From: Dirofilaria immitis | Taxonomy: Eukaryota > Nematoda > Chromadorea > Rhabditida > Onchocercidae | NCBI GenBank assembly: GCA_024305405.1 | Contig: JAKNDB010000087.1 | Coordinates: 806,001 to 870,000, forward strand | Length of the DNA: 64,000 nt | Direction: 5' to 3' | Shown: positions 1-12,599 of the stretch, one piece after another | How the letters are laid out: each line of letters opens with the position of its first letter | How positions within the stretch are numbered: the stretch's first letter is position 1 | Notes under the pieces: generated by a model | Database searches by the model: none | Told to the model about the DNA's origin: nothing | Seen by the model: only the letters and a program-made list of their open reading frames with translations | Position numbers and translations under genes: made by a program

Positions 1-758
1 CTCAAAAATTCTATTCGATTCTTATCGTAAAATTGTATTCAAAGAAAAATCGCCAAGGAAAATCGTAAAACTAGAAAAAATCTCTATGTTAAAAAAAAAA
101 ATTCATATCTTCAATGAATATAAGGAATTTTTTCAAACAGCAATGAATTCAACGAAATAGTTCCCGAACGCGAAACGAGAAATCACTTTGAATAACATTG
201 AGATGCTATAAACTGTAGAATTGTTCTTTTTTTCGTCTTTCTTTCATTTCAAGGCATTACGGTATTTTGAAAAAAATCTTTTATCGTATTCTAACTAATA
301 AGAAAAATTTTCTTTGATTTTTTTATTATCACTACACTTCTATAAAATTTTTTCTTAATTCGATCTTTCTTGACATATTCAATTCTTATATCAAAGCTTC
401 ATTTCTAACTCAACTGAAATTGGAACGGGTGTGACAGGTCGTCTATAACTTTAGGTTCTTTTATGGATGATTATTTGAATAGAAAAAGTTAAAATTATGA
501 TGCCTTCCGTTATTATCAACTTAATTATATTTAATAATGAATCATACCAAAAATTGACAACTACACGAAACCGACTAGGCAGTACAACTTTACTGACTCA
601 AAAAAATTTATTGTATTTTGACAAAATTAAAGTCACAAAGCGATTCAACGTCAACAGATGTAAAATGAAATATGGAAAAATTTGAAAAAGATTTCATAAA
701 TGAGAATACGTGCGTAGTTACTGTCATTTGCTGAACTAAAATGCATGCAAAATAATTA
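1..758 (+). repeat. Left arm of a 758-bp inverted repeat
   Basis: The reverse complement of this stretch recurs at 7662-8417 almost base for base. The inner edge (gcatgcaaaataatta near 744-758) pairs with 7662-7680 and the outer edge at base 1 pairs with 8417. Differences are few, for example in the A/G-rich tract near 230-250 versus 8175-8195. The left arm may continue outside the window. The only reading frame in it (497-685) has no recognisable product. High identity suggests a recent inverted duplication or the long terminal inverted repeats of a DNA element. Confidence 0.85.
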
Positions 759-2165
759 AGATCGGAAGCTTAAAAGTTGCTAAAATTGTCTTTTCAAGCA
801 TATAACTGAAGTATGTCATAACTTAATGATTAAAATTATACCAAGTGATATCCAGTTTATAGTTATATTTTTAATGAAAACAGCGATGATCTGCAAAATA
901 CTTCCTAGTAAAAAAATTTTTACTATGGAATGGGAAATTTGACAAAATGTTCCAGACGACTAAATCATGCCTTCAATTTTTCTTCTTTTTATAAAGTGTT
1001 TAGTATGATGAAATTGAAAGCGAGCGATCCTATAAATAAATTGTTTAAATTATTGAAATAAACTAAATAGCTTGAACAAATAAATAGTTTCAATTCAGCT
1101 TTGTTTCTCTCATTAGACACAATGTTTTAACGAATTATTTTGTTAACATAATATCAGCAGCTGCTATTATTGCTGTTTTGAGGTTTTATGACCAAGCTGG
1201 ACAATTTTAATTTCTATACTGAAAAATTTTATTTCTTTTATCTCATGAAATGTTTTTAACAGTTTCAAAATTGAATAAAATTTTAATGTACTCAAGAATA
1301 TACACTTCTTTTTTGTATATTTTTTCTCACATCTTTACATAATTTGTAACGAACTATCTTAATTACAATTCTCATATATAATAATAAGAAAGCCTTCAAA
1401 TCTCATAAAATTGCAAAAATACTGCTTCTGGAAAAAAAAACCGTCAAAAAATTTTTGAAAAATTTTTCAGAACCTAGATATAAAAAGAATTCGAATCAGT
1501 TAGCTGACGTATGATAATAACAGTTTTATCTCTCACTGATCATGTGTAAGAGTTAACAGAAAAATATTGTTTGAGTTATTGTTTGAATTATCGTTTTTTT
1601 TTCACATTATTTCCAAAAAGAGGAAAAACTTCTTTGCCTAATTGTACATATAAATTTCATTAATTTATAGATTTTGCTTCTTTAACGGTTGAAAATGAAA
1701 TAGATTTGTAAGTAACTTCTATTCTTCTACATGATTTTTCTGAGTAATTGTTTGCTAAATTATTCTGTTTTTGATATATATAAAACTTTAAAGATTATAA
1801 AAAGTTAAAAAAATTTAAACAAATTGCTTTTTTTTTAATATTCATCTTCATTAAAATTCGTACGTATCGATGATTTATTTATTTGAGACAAAATATCTAT
1901 CAATTTATTATGCGATCATATTGTAGAAACAACCTTAGAAAACGATATGAAAGATTATTAGAAGAAAATGAAATGAATTTTATTGGTGAGATTAGCTGCA
2001 TTTTTTTTTTTTAGATACGATCATGCTAGAATTATGCTTTGGGCAGATGATTTGAGAGATGGAATTTTTTTTTTTTTTGACATTATATTTTCCTATATTT
2101 TAAAAATAAATGAAAAAATGAAAGAAGGAATATCTTTTCTGTCTAAAAATACAAAAAAATGATTT

Positions 2166-2407
2166 ATATTATATATTGTTATCATTTTATAACGATTCCA
2201 AATGTATATAATTTGTTTCAAATTAATATCATATATTGTTATCATTTTATAACGATTCCAAATGTATATAATTTGTTTCAAATTAATATCATATATTGTT
2301 ATCATTTTATAACGATTCCAAATGTATATAATTTGTTTCAAATTAATATCATATATTGTTATCATTTTATAACGATTCCAAATGTATATAATTTGTTTCA
2401 AATTAAT
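2166..2407. repeat. 60-bp tandem repeat, four copies
   Basis: Four direct copies with a period of exactly 60 bp. The last three are identical and the first differs only at its left edge. The unit contains atatattgttatcatttta and ends with atttgtttcaaattaat. Because 60 is a multiple of three and the unit lacks stops in some frames, it opens reading frames on both strands; neither looks like a protein gene. Confidence 0.95.
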
Positions 2408-3190
2408 CAATAAACAATAAGTAATACCTATGCTTAAGTATTGTATATGCTAAAAAGAATGTTAAATTATTTCATGCAATTCTGTTCATTTCAATTGAAA
2501 TAAATTCTAGCATTAAATTTTTTAATTATTCAATAGATTGATAACTTTGTAAATTTTTAGTTAATCAATAAATTAATGAATTTATTTATTCATTCCAATA
2601 ATTCTATGAAAAGCAGTACCTCTGATTTTATTTCACTTAAATTGCTGATATTTATATTCTTATTATAACCGTTATTTGTTGTTTTTATATAGCAGAAGGT
2701 ATAAATAATTTTTGATGAGAATAAATATAAAAATTTCAAGCGAATTTAATGTTGATTATTTTAATACTCTATCATTTGATAATTTGATACTTCTTATTTT
2801 AGTATTTAATACTGTACTATTTGTAATTCAATATTCAGCTTTCAAATTAATCATTGTGTCAGATTGTTTTGGAAAATAAATTGTTTTTTTATGAATAATT
2901 TTTATTTTCATTTCTATTGATTTCTTTTAAATCTATTTAAATACCTAAAATTAGATACATCTACCACTCGTTCATATCAATTTTTAATTTTTTATCAATT
3001 TTTCTCAGCAAAAAATATTTTGTTTAATTAAATTGTGTTTTATTAAAAATGATATTATTAGATGGTATTAATTTCAAATATTAATTTTGAAATTGTTTGA
3101 ATTTAAAAAATTAAACAAGAAGGAAAGAAAAATGAAACAGAAATGAAATAAAATGATTTAAAATTTTAGAAGTATAATTTAGCAGTATCA

Positions 3191-3350
3191 GGTGTAACAT
3201 TACCAATCATTGATTTTATTGGCATTGTCGGGAATTGTTTATAATGACTGCTTGCGGGAATATCAAACAACGAAATCATTCAACAAATATTCATTTGGTT
3301 GCTTTAGCATTAAATAATTTTTCACTGATATGGACAACAACTAACTTCTA
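3191..3350 (+). pseudogene. Relic of a rhodopsin-type GPCR (TM1 to TM2)
   Basis: The plus-strand translation in two frames resembles the first part of a nematode peptide-GPCR: a hydrophobic segment with IDFIGIVGN (the TM1 Gly-Asn pair), two stop codons and a frame shift, then ACGNIKQRNHSTNIHLVALA followed by LNNFSLIW, which has the layout of intracellular loop 1 and TM2. No convincing TM3 to TM7 follows. Stops and the frame change indicate a dead fragment. The family call rests on motif spacing only. Confidence 0.45.
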
Positions 3351-5584
3351 ACTTTATTTAGAAGCATGAAGATATCATAGCCCATAGAAAAATCTTTTTC
3401 TGGAAATTGATAAAGGATATGCTGTTGTAATAGATATTGAAACTATCACTTGTTTTTTCGTATCAGTCATTTTGGTTTCGAAATAATTTTATTTTGATTA
3501 CTACATTACATTCATTTTTATGCATTATATATATTGCAAACTGGAATATCGTATAAAGTTGCATTTAAGAAAATTCGATTTTTTAATCAAATTTTACCAA
3601 ATTTTGATTATTATGAATCTTTTTGTTTGAGAAATAATTAGTTTAATAATAACTCAACAATACAAAACACAAGACGGTAGCATTTCAAAAGTAATTAACT
3701 TTGCTATATTTTGCTTTATTAACTCATATTCAAATTTCAAGCCATTTAAAGACTTTCATAAAGAAAATTTTGTTTACTTAATTTAGAAAATAATTTTATA
3801 TTTAAATCACGAATAGGAAGAATATATTAAAACATTTGTTAAATGTAAATTTAGTTTGAATCAGCTGCAGTGTTTTCCATAGTGAAGAATTCTTTTTTTT
3901 TTTTTTTTTGGTGCTGCAATTCTTTGCAAATTCTTTATTTTCATTTAAGGTTCTAATTGTTGTCAACGACAAATTCTACAGTAACCAATCTCAAACTTGG
4001 ATAATTAAAACACTTATTGCGATAAAATAGACAATATATCAATGAACGTGTGCATAAAGCAATCAGCTGTATTAGAGTCAGTAATGACTATTACTTGATC
4101 GCATCCGTTTTGGTTTACGATTTTTTATAGCTCTATTCTAAGTTATTTGTTACACTTGAGTCTATGATAATGAAGTTGCTATCAGTGCCATGCATCTTGA
4201 CATAGAAAGCAATTGCAAGATCAATATACAAATTCAACGATTTCCATAAAATAATTTTAATGACGATAATAGCTTGCCCAACTGATACATCGTTTAGTCA
4301 TATTTTGATCTACTGACCAAACAATAGCATTTTATAAATTCATACAGAAGGCTTTACATAATTCACTAAAGTATAATTGTTAAAAATATAATTATTATAA
4401 TTTTTTTGCAACAATTAAATGAAATGCATAAATCAGAAATATCATAAAATAAAATGGTAAAATAAAATGCGAAAGTTGAAAATTATATAAATAAATTTGT
4501 GAAATATGGAATATTTATTGTAAAAAAACGAAATAAATAGCCGAATTAATTTGCTTGACTATATTAAGGATCAGAAAGACTTAATGGAAAATACTCAATG
4601 CCAGTGAATGTAAATATCAATATTTTTGAATTCTGTTTTTTTCGCATATCGCTTAGCTTCCCGTAGAACGGAAATGACATAGAAGTAACCAATAGTACCC
4701 TTTCTTCTCATTTGGCAAATAAATGAACCGATAAAGAGCATTAGCTTTCTTCCTAATTCCAATAATTGTAAGAACTTTCTGAATGAGTTAAAGAATATTC
4801 TAGATACCAGATAAAACAGTTTAAATATTCGTTATCAAATTTTCATAGATCAAAATTAACATATACAGTACCGGCAACAAAACCAATCTTAATTCATATG
4901 TGTTAGTTACTCAAGAAATATTATTTAATATATCATTGCAAAAAGGAATGAGTATGAAAAAAATATTATAAAAATGAATAGATGCATTCAGATAGAGCAA
5001 ATTGATAATTTAGAAAACAATATCAATCAATTGATAAACTTACGTCATTGTTTTGTAATATGTCAAATTTCATATATGAAATATTTGAATATGTATTTGA
5101 ATTTGAAAATTGCTTTGCTATCGATTTCATTTCACCCGAATGGATTATATATATTTCGGAATATAATATAAATTAAATTAAAATTTAAAAAACTAAATTT
5201 CTATATTTTCATCTGTTATATACATATCTTTATTTATTTTGCAAATTCATATTTTCTTGCAAGTATTAGTCTTGAAAAACAAGTAAGAATTTTGAATTTC
5301 TTTGGTATAAAAATATGTATAGTGTATTATTGTTATTAATATGTTATGATTCGGTAAATAGATAGAATATTTGCTTTCATCGTCTAATCCAGATAATTTC
5401 GATAATTTCTTCGACTCCATAATTTGTTAATTATCCATTTATCTCCTTTTCTATTATTACTTCCGATTGCAGTTCCATTAGCAATACCATTCTGATGTAT
5501 CATAGTTGTTTTTGGTTCGTTTAGTCGACGGTGATCGCAACCAAGACAATGCGTTTCTATTGGTTAATTTAAAAACCGTAGCGC

Positions 5585-5700
5585 CCATACAGTTGTTCCC
5601 AATAATCTTATCCATTTACATACCGTATAATCTTATCCATTTACATACCGTAGCGCCCATCCAATAATCTTATCCATTTACTCTTATCCATTTACAAAAA
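5585..5700. repeat. Short imperfect tandem repeat
   Basis: The phrase cttatccatttacataccgt, followed in some copies by agcgcccat, is repeated about four times with variable truncation. It looks like local replication slippage. Confidence 0.75.
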
Positions 5701-5948
5701 GGTATATGATAATAAATTAATTTTCTATCAAAATTGCGAGTTACTTTTGCAATCTTTGCAATAATCGCTTCATCAAATTCATCATTACTTATTATATTTA
5801 AATTTACATTATGGCTAATCTGATTTTTTCTTTTCAAGCCATTGATATACATCCTACCATTGTTTATAATTTCGTAGTTTATTTGGTGAGAATGTTTAGT
5901 AGTTATATCTATTAAATTTTGTTCACTTAGGTATATAAAGAAATGCAA
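5670..5948 (-). other. 92-codon open frame inside the inverted-repeat region, unknown
   Basis: An uninterrupted minus-strand frame with a balanced amino-acid mix. Its C-terminal half reads NDEFDEAIIAKIAKVTRNFD and ends FCKWIRVNG. I recognise no domain. It overlaps the tandem repeat at its 3' end. It may be an exon of an element protein or chance; there is no supporting splice or homology signal. Confidence 0.25.
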
Positions 5949-7661
5949 AACTTACTTTCCGTATTTCTTTGATTCGGTTTTATACAAATCATAGAAGTAA
6001 TTTTGTATAATTTTTGATCTAATAGAGAACAACATTTAGAATCTGATCACAGGGCAACAAGGTTTTTGTCCATTTAAAACGATCGTTGAACTATATATAC
6101 CTTAACTAGTATAGACAATAATTTTGGTCTGAGTATAAGTACACTTTAACTGGATCAAACAGAGGTTTGACGTAAATCAAGAATGAATTTGAATTTATAA
6201 TTTGATTTTCTTGATTGATGAATACATAATTGCACAATACGCAATGTTTGAAGCATCCTTAAGTATATGGATTTCCGTTTGTCATGGGATTTTATCGCAA
6301 ATCTTGATAATCTATTACATTTGTTGGCCATTTTTAATTTGTGTATTACATTGATACTCATTTTTTCATTTAAAATTTGATCTCAAAATCTTTTTTTTCC
6401 ATATATATTGAATAAATAACCTGAATAAGTAACCTGAGTCATATTATCGGAGGAACTAAGAAACCCAGTGGATTGTATTGTGAGGTAACGAACTGTATAA
6501 TCCGTTCTTTTAGCAAATTCTTTTCAACTCATGGTTTTAGTGTTAAATGAATAATACCAATTATCATTTATCAATCATCCATTTTTCATTGGTGATTGTT
6601 AATTTGACCGTTTTGCCTTAACTATCTCTCTTAGTAAATTCTAACAAATATATCTAAAAGTTAAACATTTTAAAATCTAAGCATCACTTATATACATTAC
6701 TTAGCTCATAAAATTTTCGAAACATTATACGATAGTCAAATTTTTCCTAAAAATTTGACTATTTCAAAATTTCATTTGCCATAAATTTCTGCATTTTATC
6801 AAATTATCTGCAGAAAAAAGTTTATAATATTATGTTTTTTAGGAATATAGTAAAGAATGACTGTCATATATCCGAATTATTTTACCATTAGATAATTTGA
6901 TTAATCTTAAAGAACTTCGTATTTTTGCTTACTGTGTATATTATTATCGCTTCAGAATAAATTCATTTAGTTTGTTAATAATTGATGTTCAATGGAAAGT
7001 AAATGAATTTTTTTGTAGCGATAATTAATTCATGTGATAATTTTTTGTTGCTACTAGAACGATTGTCAGATTAATTTATCTTTATTGATATCAATCATAT
7101 CAAATTTAAAATAGAATAGTTCGAATTTTATTATCACATAAATTCAAAGCATTAGAAATGAGAATATGAAAATCTGCAAAAATTGCTCGTTAAATGAGAA
7201 AAAGTCACCTTTCCTTTTGCAGAATTTGTCATGGGATTTAATGGCGTCAGATTTTTGACATTCAAAAATTTTCTCAATTAATTCGTTTACATTTCGGCTA
7301 TGAAAGGTTTCGCTCTGATGCAACAATCAGAAGAGCAATTTTAGATGAAGAAGAATATGTTTATCTTTTACTGAAGGAAATATTGTGAATCTCATGCATC
7401 CGAGTAATTACGAGCAGATCGCTAAATTTGGATTTATTGGAAAAAAAAGATTTATTTACAAGATAATATGAAAGTTCATATTAATTATACTAAATTTGGA
7501 ATCACTAACATCGAATGAATTCAAAATATCAGTAATACGAAAGTGAGATTATATAAAATAATCTTGTAGTTCCACTGAGAGAAGAAATTTCTGCATAGAG
7601 TCGTTACGGAATTCAATTTTCTCAAATTCATTCATTCAAATATTTAAAAATTTTTTAAATT

Positions 7662-8417
7662 AATTATTTTGCATGCATTTTAGTTCAGCAAATGACAGTA
7701 ACTACGCACGTATTCTCATTTATGAAATCTTTTTCAAATTTTTCCATATTTCATTTTACATCTGTTGACGTTGAATCGCTTTGTGACTTTAATTTTGTCA
7801 AAATACAATAAATTTTTTTGAGTCAGTAAAGTTGTACTGCCTAGTCGGTTTCGTGTAGTTGTCAATTTTTTGGTATGATTCATTATTAAATATAATGAAG
7901 TTGATAATAACGGAAGGCATCATAATTTTAACTTTTTCTATTCAAATAATCATCCATAAAAGAACCTAAAGTTATAGACGACCTGTCACACCCGTTCAAA
8001 TTTCAGTTGAGTTAGAAATGAAGCTTTGATATAAGAATTGAATATGTCAAGAAAGATCGAATTAAGAAAAATTTTATAGAAGTGTAGTGATAATAAAAAA
8101 ATCAAAGAAAATTTTTCTTATTAGTTAGAATACGATAAAAGATTTTTTTCAAAATACCGTAATGCCTTGAAATGAAAGGAAGCCGAAAAAAAGAACAATT
8201 CTACAGTTTATAGCATCTCAATGTTACTCAAAGTGATTTCTCGTTTCGCGTTCGGGAACTATTTCGTTGAATTCATTGCTGTTTGAAAAAAATTCCTTAT
8301 ATTCATTGAAGATATGAATTTTTTTTTTTAACATAGAGATTTTTCTAGTTTTACGATTTTCCTTGGCGATTTTTCTTTGAATACAATTTTACGATAAGAA
8401 TCGAATAGAATTTTTGA
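7662..8417 (-). repeat. Right arm of the 758-bp inverted repeat
   Basis: Reverse complement of 1-758. The match stops sharply at 8417 (gaatttttgag); the following gaaaaataggg has no partner in the window because the left arm begins at base 1. Confidence 0.85.
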
Positions 8418-8459
8418 GGAAAAATAGGGAAATTAAATGGAAGGAAAAATTTTTATTTT

Positions 8460-8693
8460 TTAATTTCTTTCTTTCGAATAGAAGGAGAGGACTTTCTCTT
8501 CGGCTTCCACGATATTATAAACACAATATGTGTCTATATAAACGTCTGAATCAAATGCGCAATACCCAGGAATAAGAAAGAGCACGAACACAGATATACC
8601 AAAGAATGTCTGCAACAAAAGTATTACCAAATTTTTTAATAAATTTGAATTTGAAAATAAGTTAATGTTTGAGAAATTAAAATTCAAATCCAA
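8460..8693 (-). other. Open frame with a hydrophobic segment; possible secreted or membrane exon
   Basis: Seventy-seven codons. Residues about 20-45 form a hydrophobic stretch (FFGISVFVLFLIPGYCA), followed by an acidic tail. A good 3' splice site (ttgcag) precedes the FFGIS codons, so the real exon may be shorter and belong to a gene whose other exons I did not find. Function unknown. Confidence 0.25.
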
Positions 8694-8699
8694 AATAGT

Positions 8700-9689
8700 T
8701 CAGTAAATTTGGATTTGGTACCAAAAGTGCATAATTCTTCACAAAAATTTTTTCAAGGCATAAAAATAGGATTTCGAGTAATATTTTCTATATCAGAATA
8801 TTAAATTTTTTGAAACAGTGTCAAGAAGAATGGATAACAAAAAAATATGAATTGATTTATAATATATTGAATCGCAAAATAAATATTATTATTAAATTTC
8901 TAAAATATTATTAAAAATTTTATTAAAGCATATAATTTTAATAATTGCGAAGTTCCGCTCACAATAAAAAAATATTTTCTGTTCCATTTCATCCTCTGTT
9001 CAAGTAGTGAATGTTTTTTATTAGGATATTAAATTTCTTGAAACAATGGCAAGAAGAGTTGATAGCAAAGAAAAATATGAATTAATTTGTAATATATTGA
9101 ATCATGAGAACAATCATGGTTAATTGTAGTGATCTACAGTTAACTATGATTGAATAACAATAACAGCATATAATTTTAATAATTGCGAAGTGCCGCTGAC
9201 AATAAAAAAATATTTTCTGGAATTCTTGCATTTCATCCTCCATGCAAGTGGTGAATGGTATTGTTATTCGTAAACTATTAAACCTACCTAATTAATTCCA
9301 TTAAGATTGTAAGTTACATAAATATTTTGCTACAAAGTAGTCAGAAGAGAAGTAACGAGACACTTTAAGAAAAAACTGAAGTATTTCTTTGTTGTTTTTA
9401 TTCCAAGATAATAAAACTATGATTAAAATTATTACCATGATTGCTAAGATGCTGTTTTGATCCGAAAATCTTAGGCAGTAACTCTTGTGATTTCAACTGA
9501 CCTCCAAACTGCCAATGATCCTGAGCATTCAAATCATTATCGAATGAGATAGATAGTTAGATAGATTATCATGGTACATCGTTGATTCGTCTTATCGAAA
9601 TTTTGATTTTTGAATTTATTATCATGTTGGAATAGCTTATCGTATTAGAAAACAAAATTACCTATCTGGATTTCTTTTTGATTGTGACA
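8700..9689. other. No gene seen
   Basis: A+T-rich spacer. Two diverged direct copies of a roughly 150-bp segment (about 8795-8975 and 9028-9215) share phrases such as agcatataattttaataatt and aaaaatattttctg. No coding signal. Confidence 0.5.
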
Positions 9690-10205
9690 AAGTTAACATG
9701 AGTGACTCAAATTTGGTAATTAAAACTTTATTACGGTGACATGATAATAAAATATATCAACGAAAGCAATGATTGAAATCAATCATACAATTTCAAAAAT
9801 ATTATTAAGAAAAGCTTAATGATAATAACATAATTCGAGAAAAAATAAGAGATTTATAGTGATTTTGTGACCAGGACTTTCTTCTTTCGTGAGTGGATGA
9901 TTCTGGTATAATTATAGTTGTAAGGAATAGGTACATTGTTGCCATTATCTTGGATTAACTTAAAAGAAGTTTAGAACGAAATTATTGTCGATCAACACAA
10001 ACTCTGGACGTAGTCTTCGGCTAACGTAACTTCTAAACGTTTGCTTTTTCATGACATTCGACGACCCTATTCTTTCGTCCGTGAATAATGCAATAAAATG
10101 CTCACGTACAACATATATCCATTCGTGTAAAATTTAACACAAAAAAAAGCGTTGAATTTTTAATTTTCTAGTTTCCCTTGCAATTTCAGCGACATTCAGG
10201 AGGCT
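9690..10205 (-). mobile_element. LTR-like end of a BEL/Pao element
   Basis: A dispersed repeat containing ggtaattaaaactttattac, then ataatatatcaacga and a segment around cacgtacaacatatatccat. Related copies occur at 13480-13915, 23750-23850, 24395-24830, 42240-42675 and 62280-62830. Here it directly follows the integrase end of a BEL/Pao relic read on the minus strand, so it is probably the 3' LTR of that element. Exact LTR ends were not resolved. Confidence 0.55.
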
Positions 10206-10209
10206 AGAA

Positions 10210-11620
10210 AGACTTGGTGGCTAGGCTTTCAGATCCGGAAATTTACAAAGGTCCGGAAATTTACAAAACATGTCCTACAGCGCGAGTCAACCGCATGCCA
10301 TTCGACATCTTCACGACTGCATATCCATAATTTCCATCATTTTTCTCGATAAGCTTTTCTATTCGATCCATTTTCCAAGAAATTCTAGAGCTTTCTCCAT
10401 TTAATAATAACAATTTATCATAAATTAGCTTTCGTCATATACAACTGCAAGGATTTTTATGTGGTTTTCGCGTCTTTTCCTTAATTCTTCCAAATATTCG
10501 TCTTACTATCTACAAGAATTCAATTTCGGTAATCATCGTGGTGAATTTTCGAGGTTTTTTTTTCAGTGTTCTCTATTCTCTTTACAGTCTTTCGTATACA
10601 CCTCCTTGCCATGGAGTTCTCGAGTTAATGATTTGCAACTTTAGTGATCTTCATTCTTGATTGCCATTTTATTTTGTTCTAGTCATTGTCGGTCAACACA
10701 AACTCTGGACGTGATCTTCGGTTAACATATCTTCTAAACGTTTGCATAAAATTCACAGCAGAAATGTTTTTCATGACTTCCATATGAATATGGCTCTTGT
10801 GATTAGACACGTGAATAAAGCCATCCAGCGCTTTATATTGTTCCATTGTTTTTTACCCACATACGATCAAAAATCGCTACCCCGAATTTCTTGAAGGTCT
10901 GCTCGCCAACATCTCTTCTGATGGATAAGATAGGAATTCGGGCTGTTAAAATGGTAGAAGTTATCTTCTTCACAGAGTTTCCTAAGAATGGTTTTGACGC
11001 ATGTTCTTCAATGAGGTATTCAATATGTCTGGCGAACTTTGATCCAAGTTAAATTGGCAGACGTGTGAAATATTCTTTTCGTGTATTTTTTAACGATCAA
11101 TTCCACAATTCTTCTTCTACATATGAAATACGAGGTTCATTAATTTTGATCCAGATCATTTAAATCTCCCTAGATTTTTCCAGATATCATATGTATCACG
11201 TACTAATCTCCATTTTTTAACTTCTTGAGATACTTCGATTAAGCGATTCACACTACCAATTTTTCGCTTGGTCGTAGCCACCAAAGGTAAACTTTCCCTC
11301 TTTTCTAAATTCGATTAAACCTAGTTTTCCTAAAAAAAAAAAAATTTGCCATAAATCTTAAAATAAACAGGATTGTGCGGATTAGTTGTCGATCTTATTT
11401 GAATACACATCATCAAAATTCTCCAGCGCATACAAATTTTTTCTTAAACTTCTTTACTAATTTCTTGCCTTGGCCATTTTTCTAGTGGATGTAGCATCTA
11501 ACTTGGACCATTCTATCATAGCCTACTTACTATCTTTCAGCATCTTTGGTATCACTCCTCTAGAAGCTAGATCAACAAGATTTTCAGCTCTCCTGAAACG
11601 CGAAATTTGATTCGTTTGAT
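10210..11620 (-). mobile_element. BEL/Pao retrotransposon pol relic (broken)
   Basis: Minus-strand translation of about 11475-11600 gives ENLVDLASRGVIPKMLKDSK, a stop, then AMIEWSKL. This is the conserved ENPADLASRG-type segment between the RNase H and integrase parts of BEL/Pao pol. Near 10250-10335 the minus strand reads YAVVKMSNGMRLTRAVG, matching the integrase C-terminal 'VVKMPNG...TRPV' pattern. Between them there are many stops and shifts. A 50-bp phrase (caacacaaactctggacgt) is present twice, at about 10001 and 10694. The element is inactive. Confidence 0.65.
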
Positions 11621-11659
11621 TCCTTTTATTTCAGTTATTCTACTAGTAATATATCAAGA

Positions 11660-11900
11660 TCCTATAGAAGGTTCTTAAAGAATTTTGTGTTTTTGCTTGC
11701 TGTGCATGTTGTTTTTTAACTGATAAAAATTCATCGACTCAAATTCGTTTGCATCTGAATTATTTTTAAAATTCTTTTTTTTTTATAACAAAATTCAGGG
11801 AAAATTATTTGAACGGAAGTTGTTTTGCACATTTAATAGTCATAAATCAGCTTATCAACAGAAGCGACTTCGAGATTCTATAAATTTACAAGCAATGTTG
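11660..11900. repeat. Dispersed repeat fragment related to 25010-25270
   Basis: Shares ordered phrases with 25010-25270: a ttaaagaa segment, gtttttgctt, an A/T run of ttcttttttttt, and cataaatcagct followed by gattctataaattt. It lies next to the BEL/Pao relic and is probably part of the same element family. Confidence 0.6.
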
Positions 11901-12250
11901 AGGCTATTTTCGTAAAACTAGGTGCGCCAAAATGAAATACGCATTGATTTTTTTAATGTTCAACCATTTTATGTGTTAATTAAAAATGGTCAAAAAATCG
12001 AGTAAAACAAGCTTGTAGATATTTTACTAATATTTTTGAATCATTGTTGAAAAGATATAATAATAAGTAAATAAATGTAGTAAAGCATAAAATATTGTGG
12101 ATTACATAATGTATAAAAATATAAGTGATAAAAATGGATCCAATATGAAATTTAGTTCAATTACATCTAAAAATTTTCTTTTCAAATCTTATTAATTATT
12201 TTTAGCCATTAAAAAGCAATAACTAATTAAATATGAGAGTAAAAGAGAAC

Positions 12251-12590
12251 TCATCGTCTTGTATATGGAATTATTTCCATTGATATAGCTTTATTGCAAA
12301 CATTATTTGTTCGTATATTTTTCATGCAATGTAATCTTTCAATCAAAACTTTGTGTGTATTTCTATGCCTTAGCAAATTATCACTTTGAATGAACTCATT
12401 ATCGCATACATCACACTTAAATGGTTTCTCGCCTGTATGTATTCGATGATGTACTTTCAGATTGCCGTTTTCATTGAATCTTTTAGCGCATATATCGCAC
12501 TTGAATGGTTTATCGCCTATATGCAATCGATGATGTCTTTTCAGATTGCTGATTCTATTAAATCCTTTGCTGCATAGATCGCAATTGAGC
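12251..12590 (-). pseudogene. C2H2 zinc-finger array, three fingers, broken N-terminus
   Basis: Minus strand encodes three C-X2-C-X12-H-X3-H fingers (cores CDLCSKGFN, CDICAKRFN and CDVCDNEFI) joined by HIGDKPFKC and HTGEKPFKC linkers, the hallmark of Kruppel-type DNA-binding proteins. After finger three, about 30 residues run to a TGA at 12251. Upstream, an ATG (near 12625) is in frame but meets a TAA 10 codons later, just before finger one, and the first linker is degenerate. No further exons were found. Either a decayed gene copy or one exon of a gene whose rest is missing; the position beside retroelement debris favours decay. Confidence 0.6.
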
Positions 12591-12599
12591 AGTTATCGG

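Larger units (their letters stand above)
759..7661. other. Interior of inverted-repeat region; decayed, no intact gene
   Basis: This 6.9-kb stretch between the arms is very A+T rich and has no intact gene. I can see a GPCR-like relic (3191-3350), a 60-bp tandem array (2166-2407), a fragment near 3955-4110 that weakly resembles the LTR-like family described at 9690-10205, and a block at 6541-6800 that recurs inverted in an intron of the UNC-93-like gene (14580-14900). Minus-strand frames at 6155-6361 and 7144-7326 share the short motif KSHDK and a ttgtcatgggattt sequence, so they look like two copies of one degenerate repeat. No transposase motif was recognised. Confidence 0.5.

Noticed and set aside
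2093..2413. Open frames on both strands with repeated peptides
   Set aside because: Produced by the 60-bp tandem repeat, whose period is a multiple of three.
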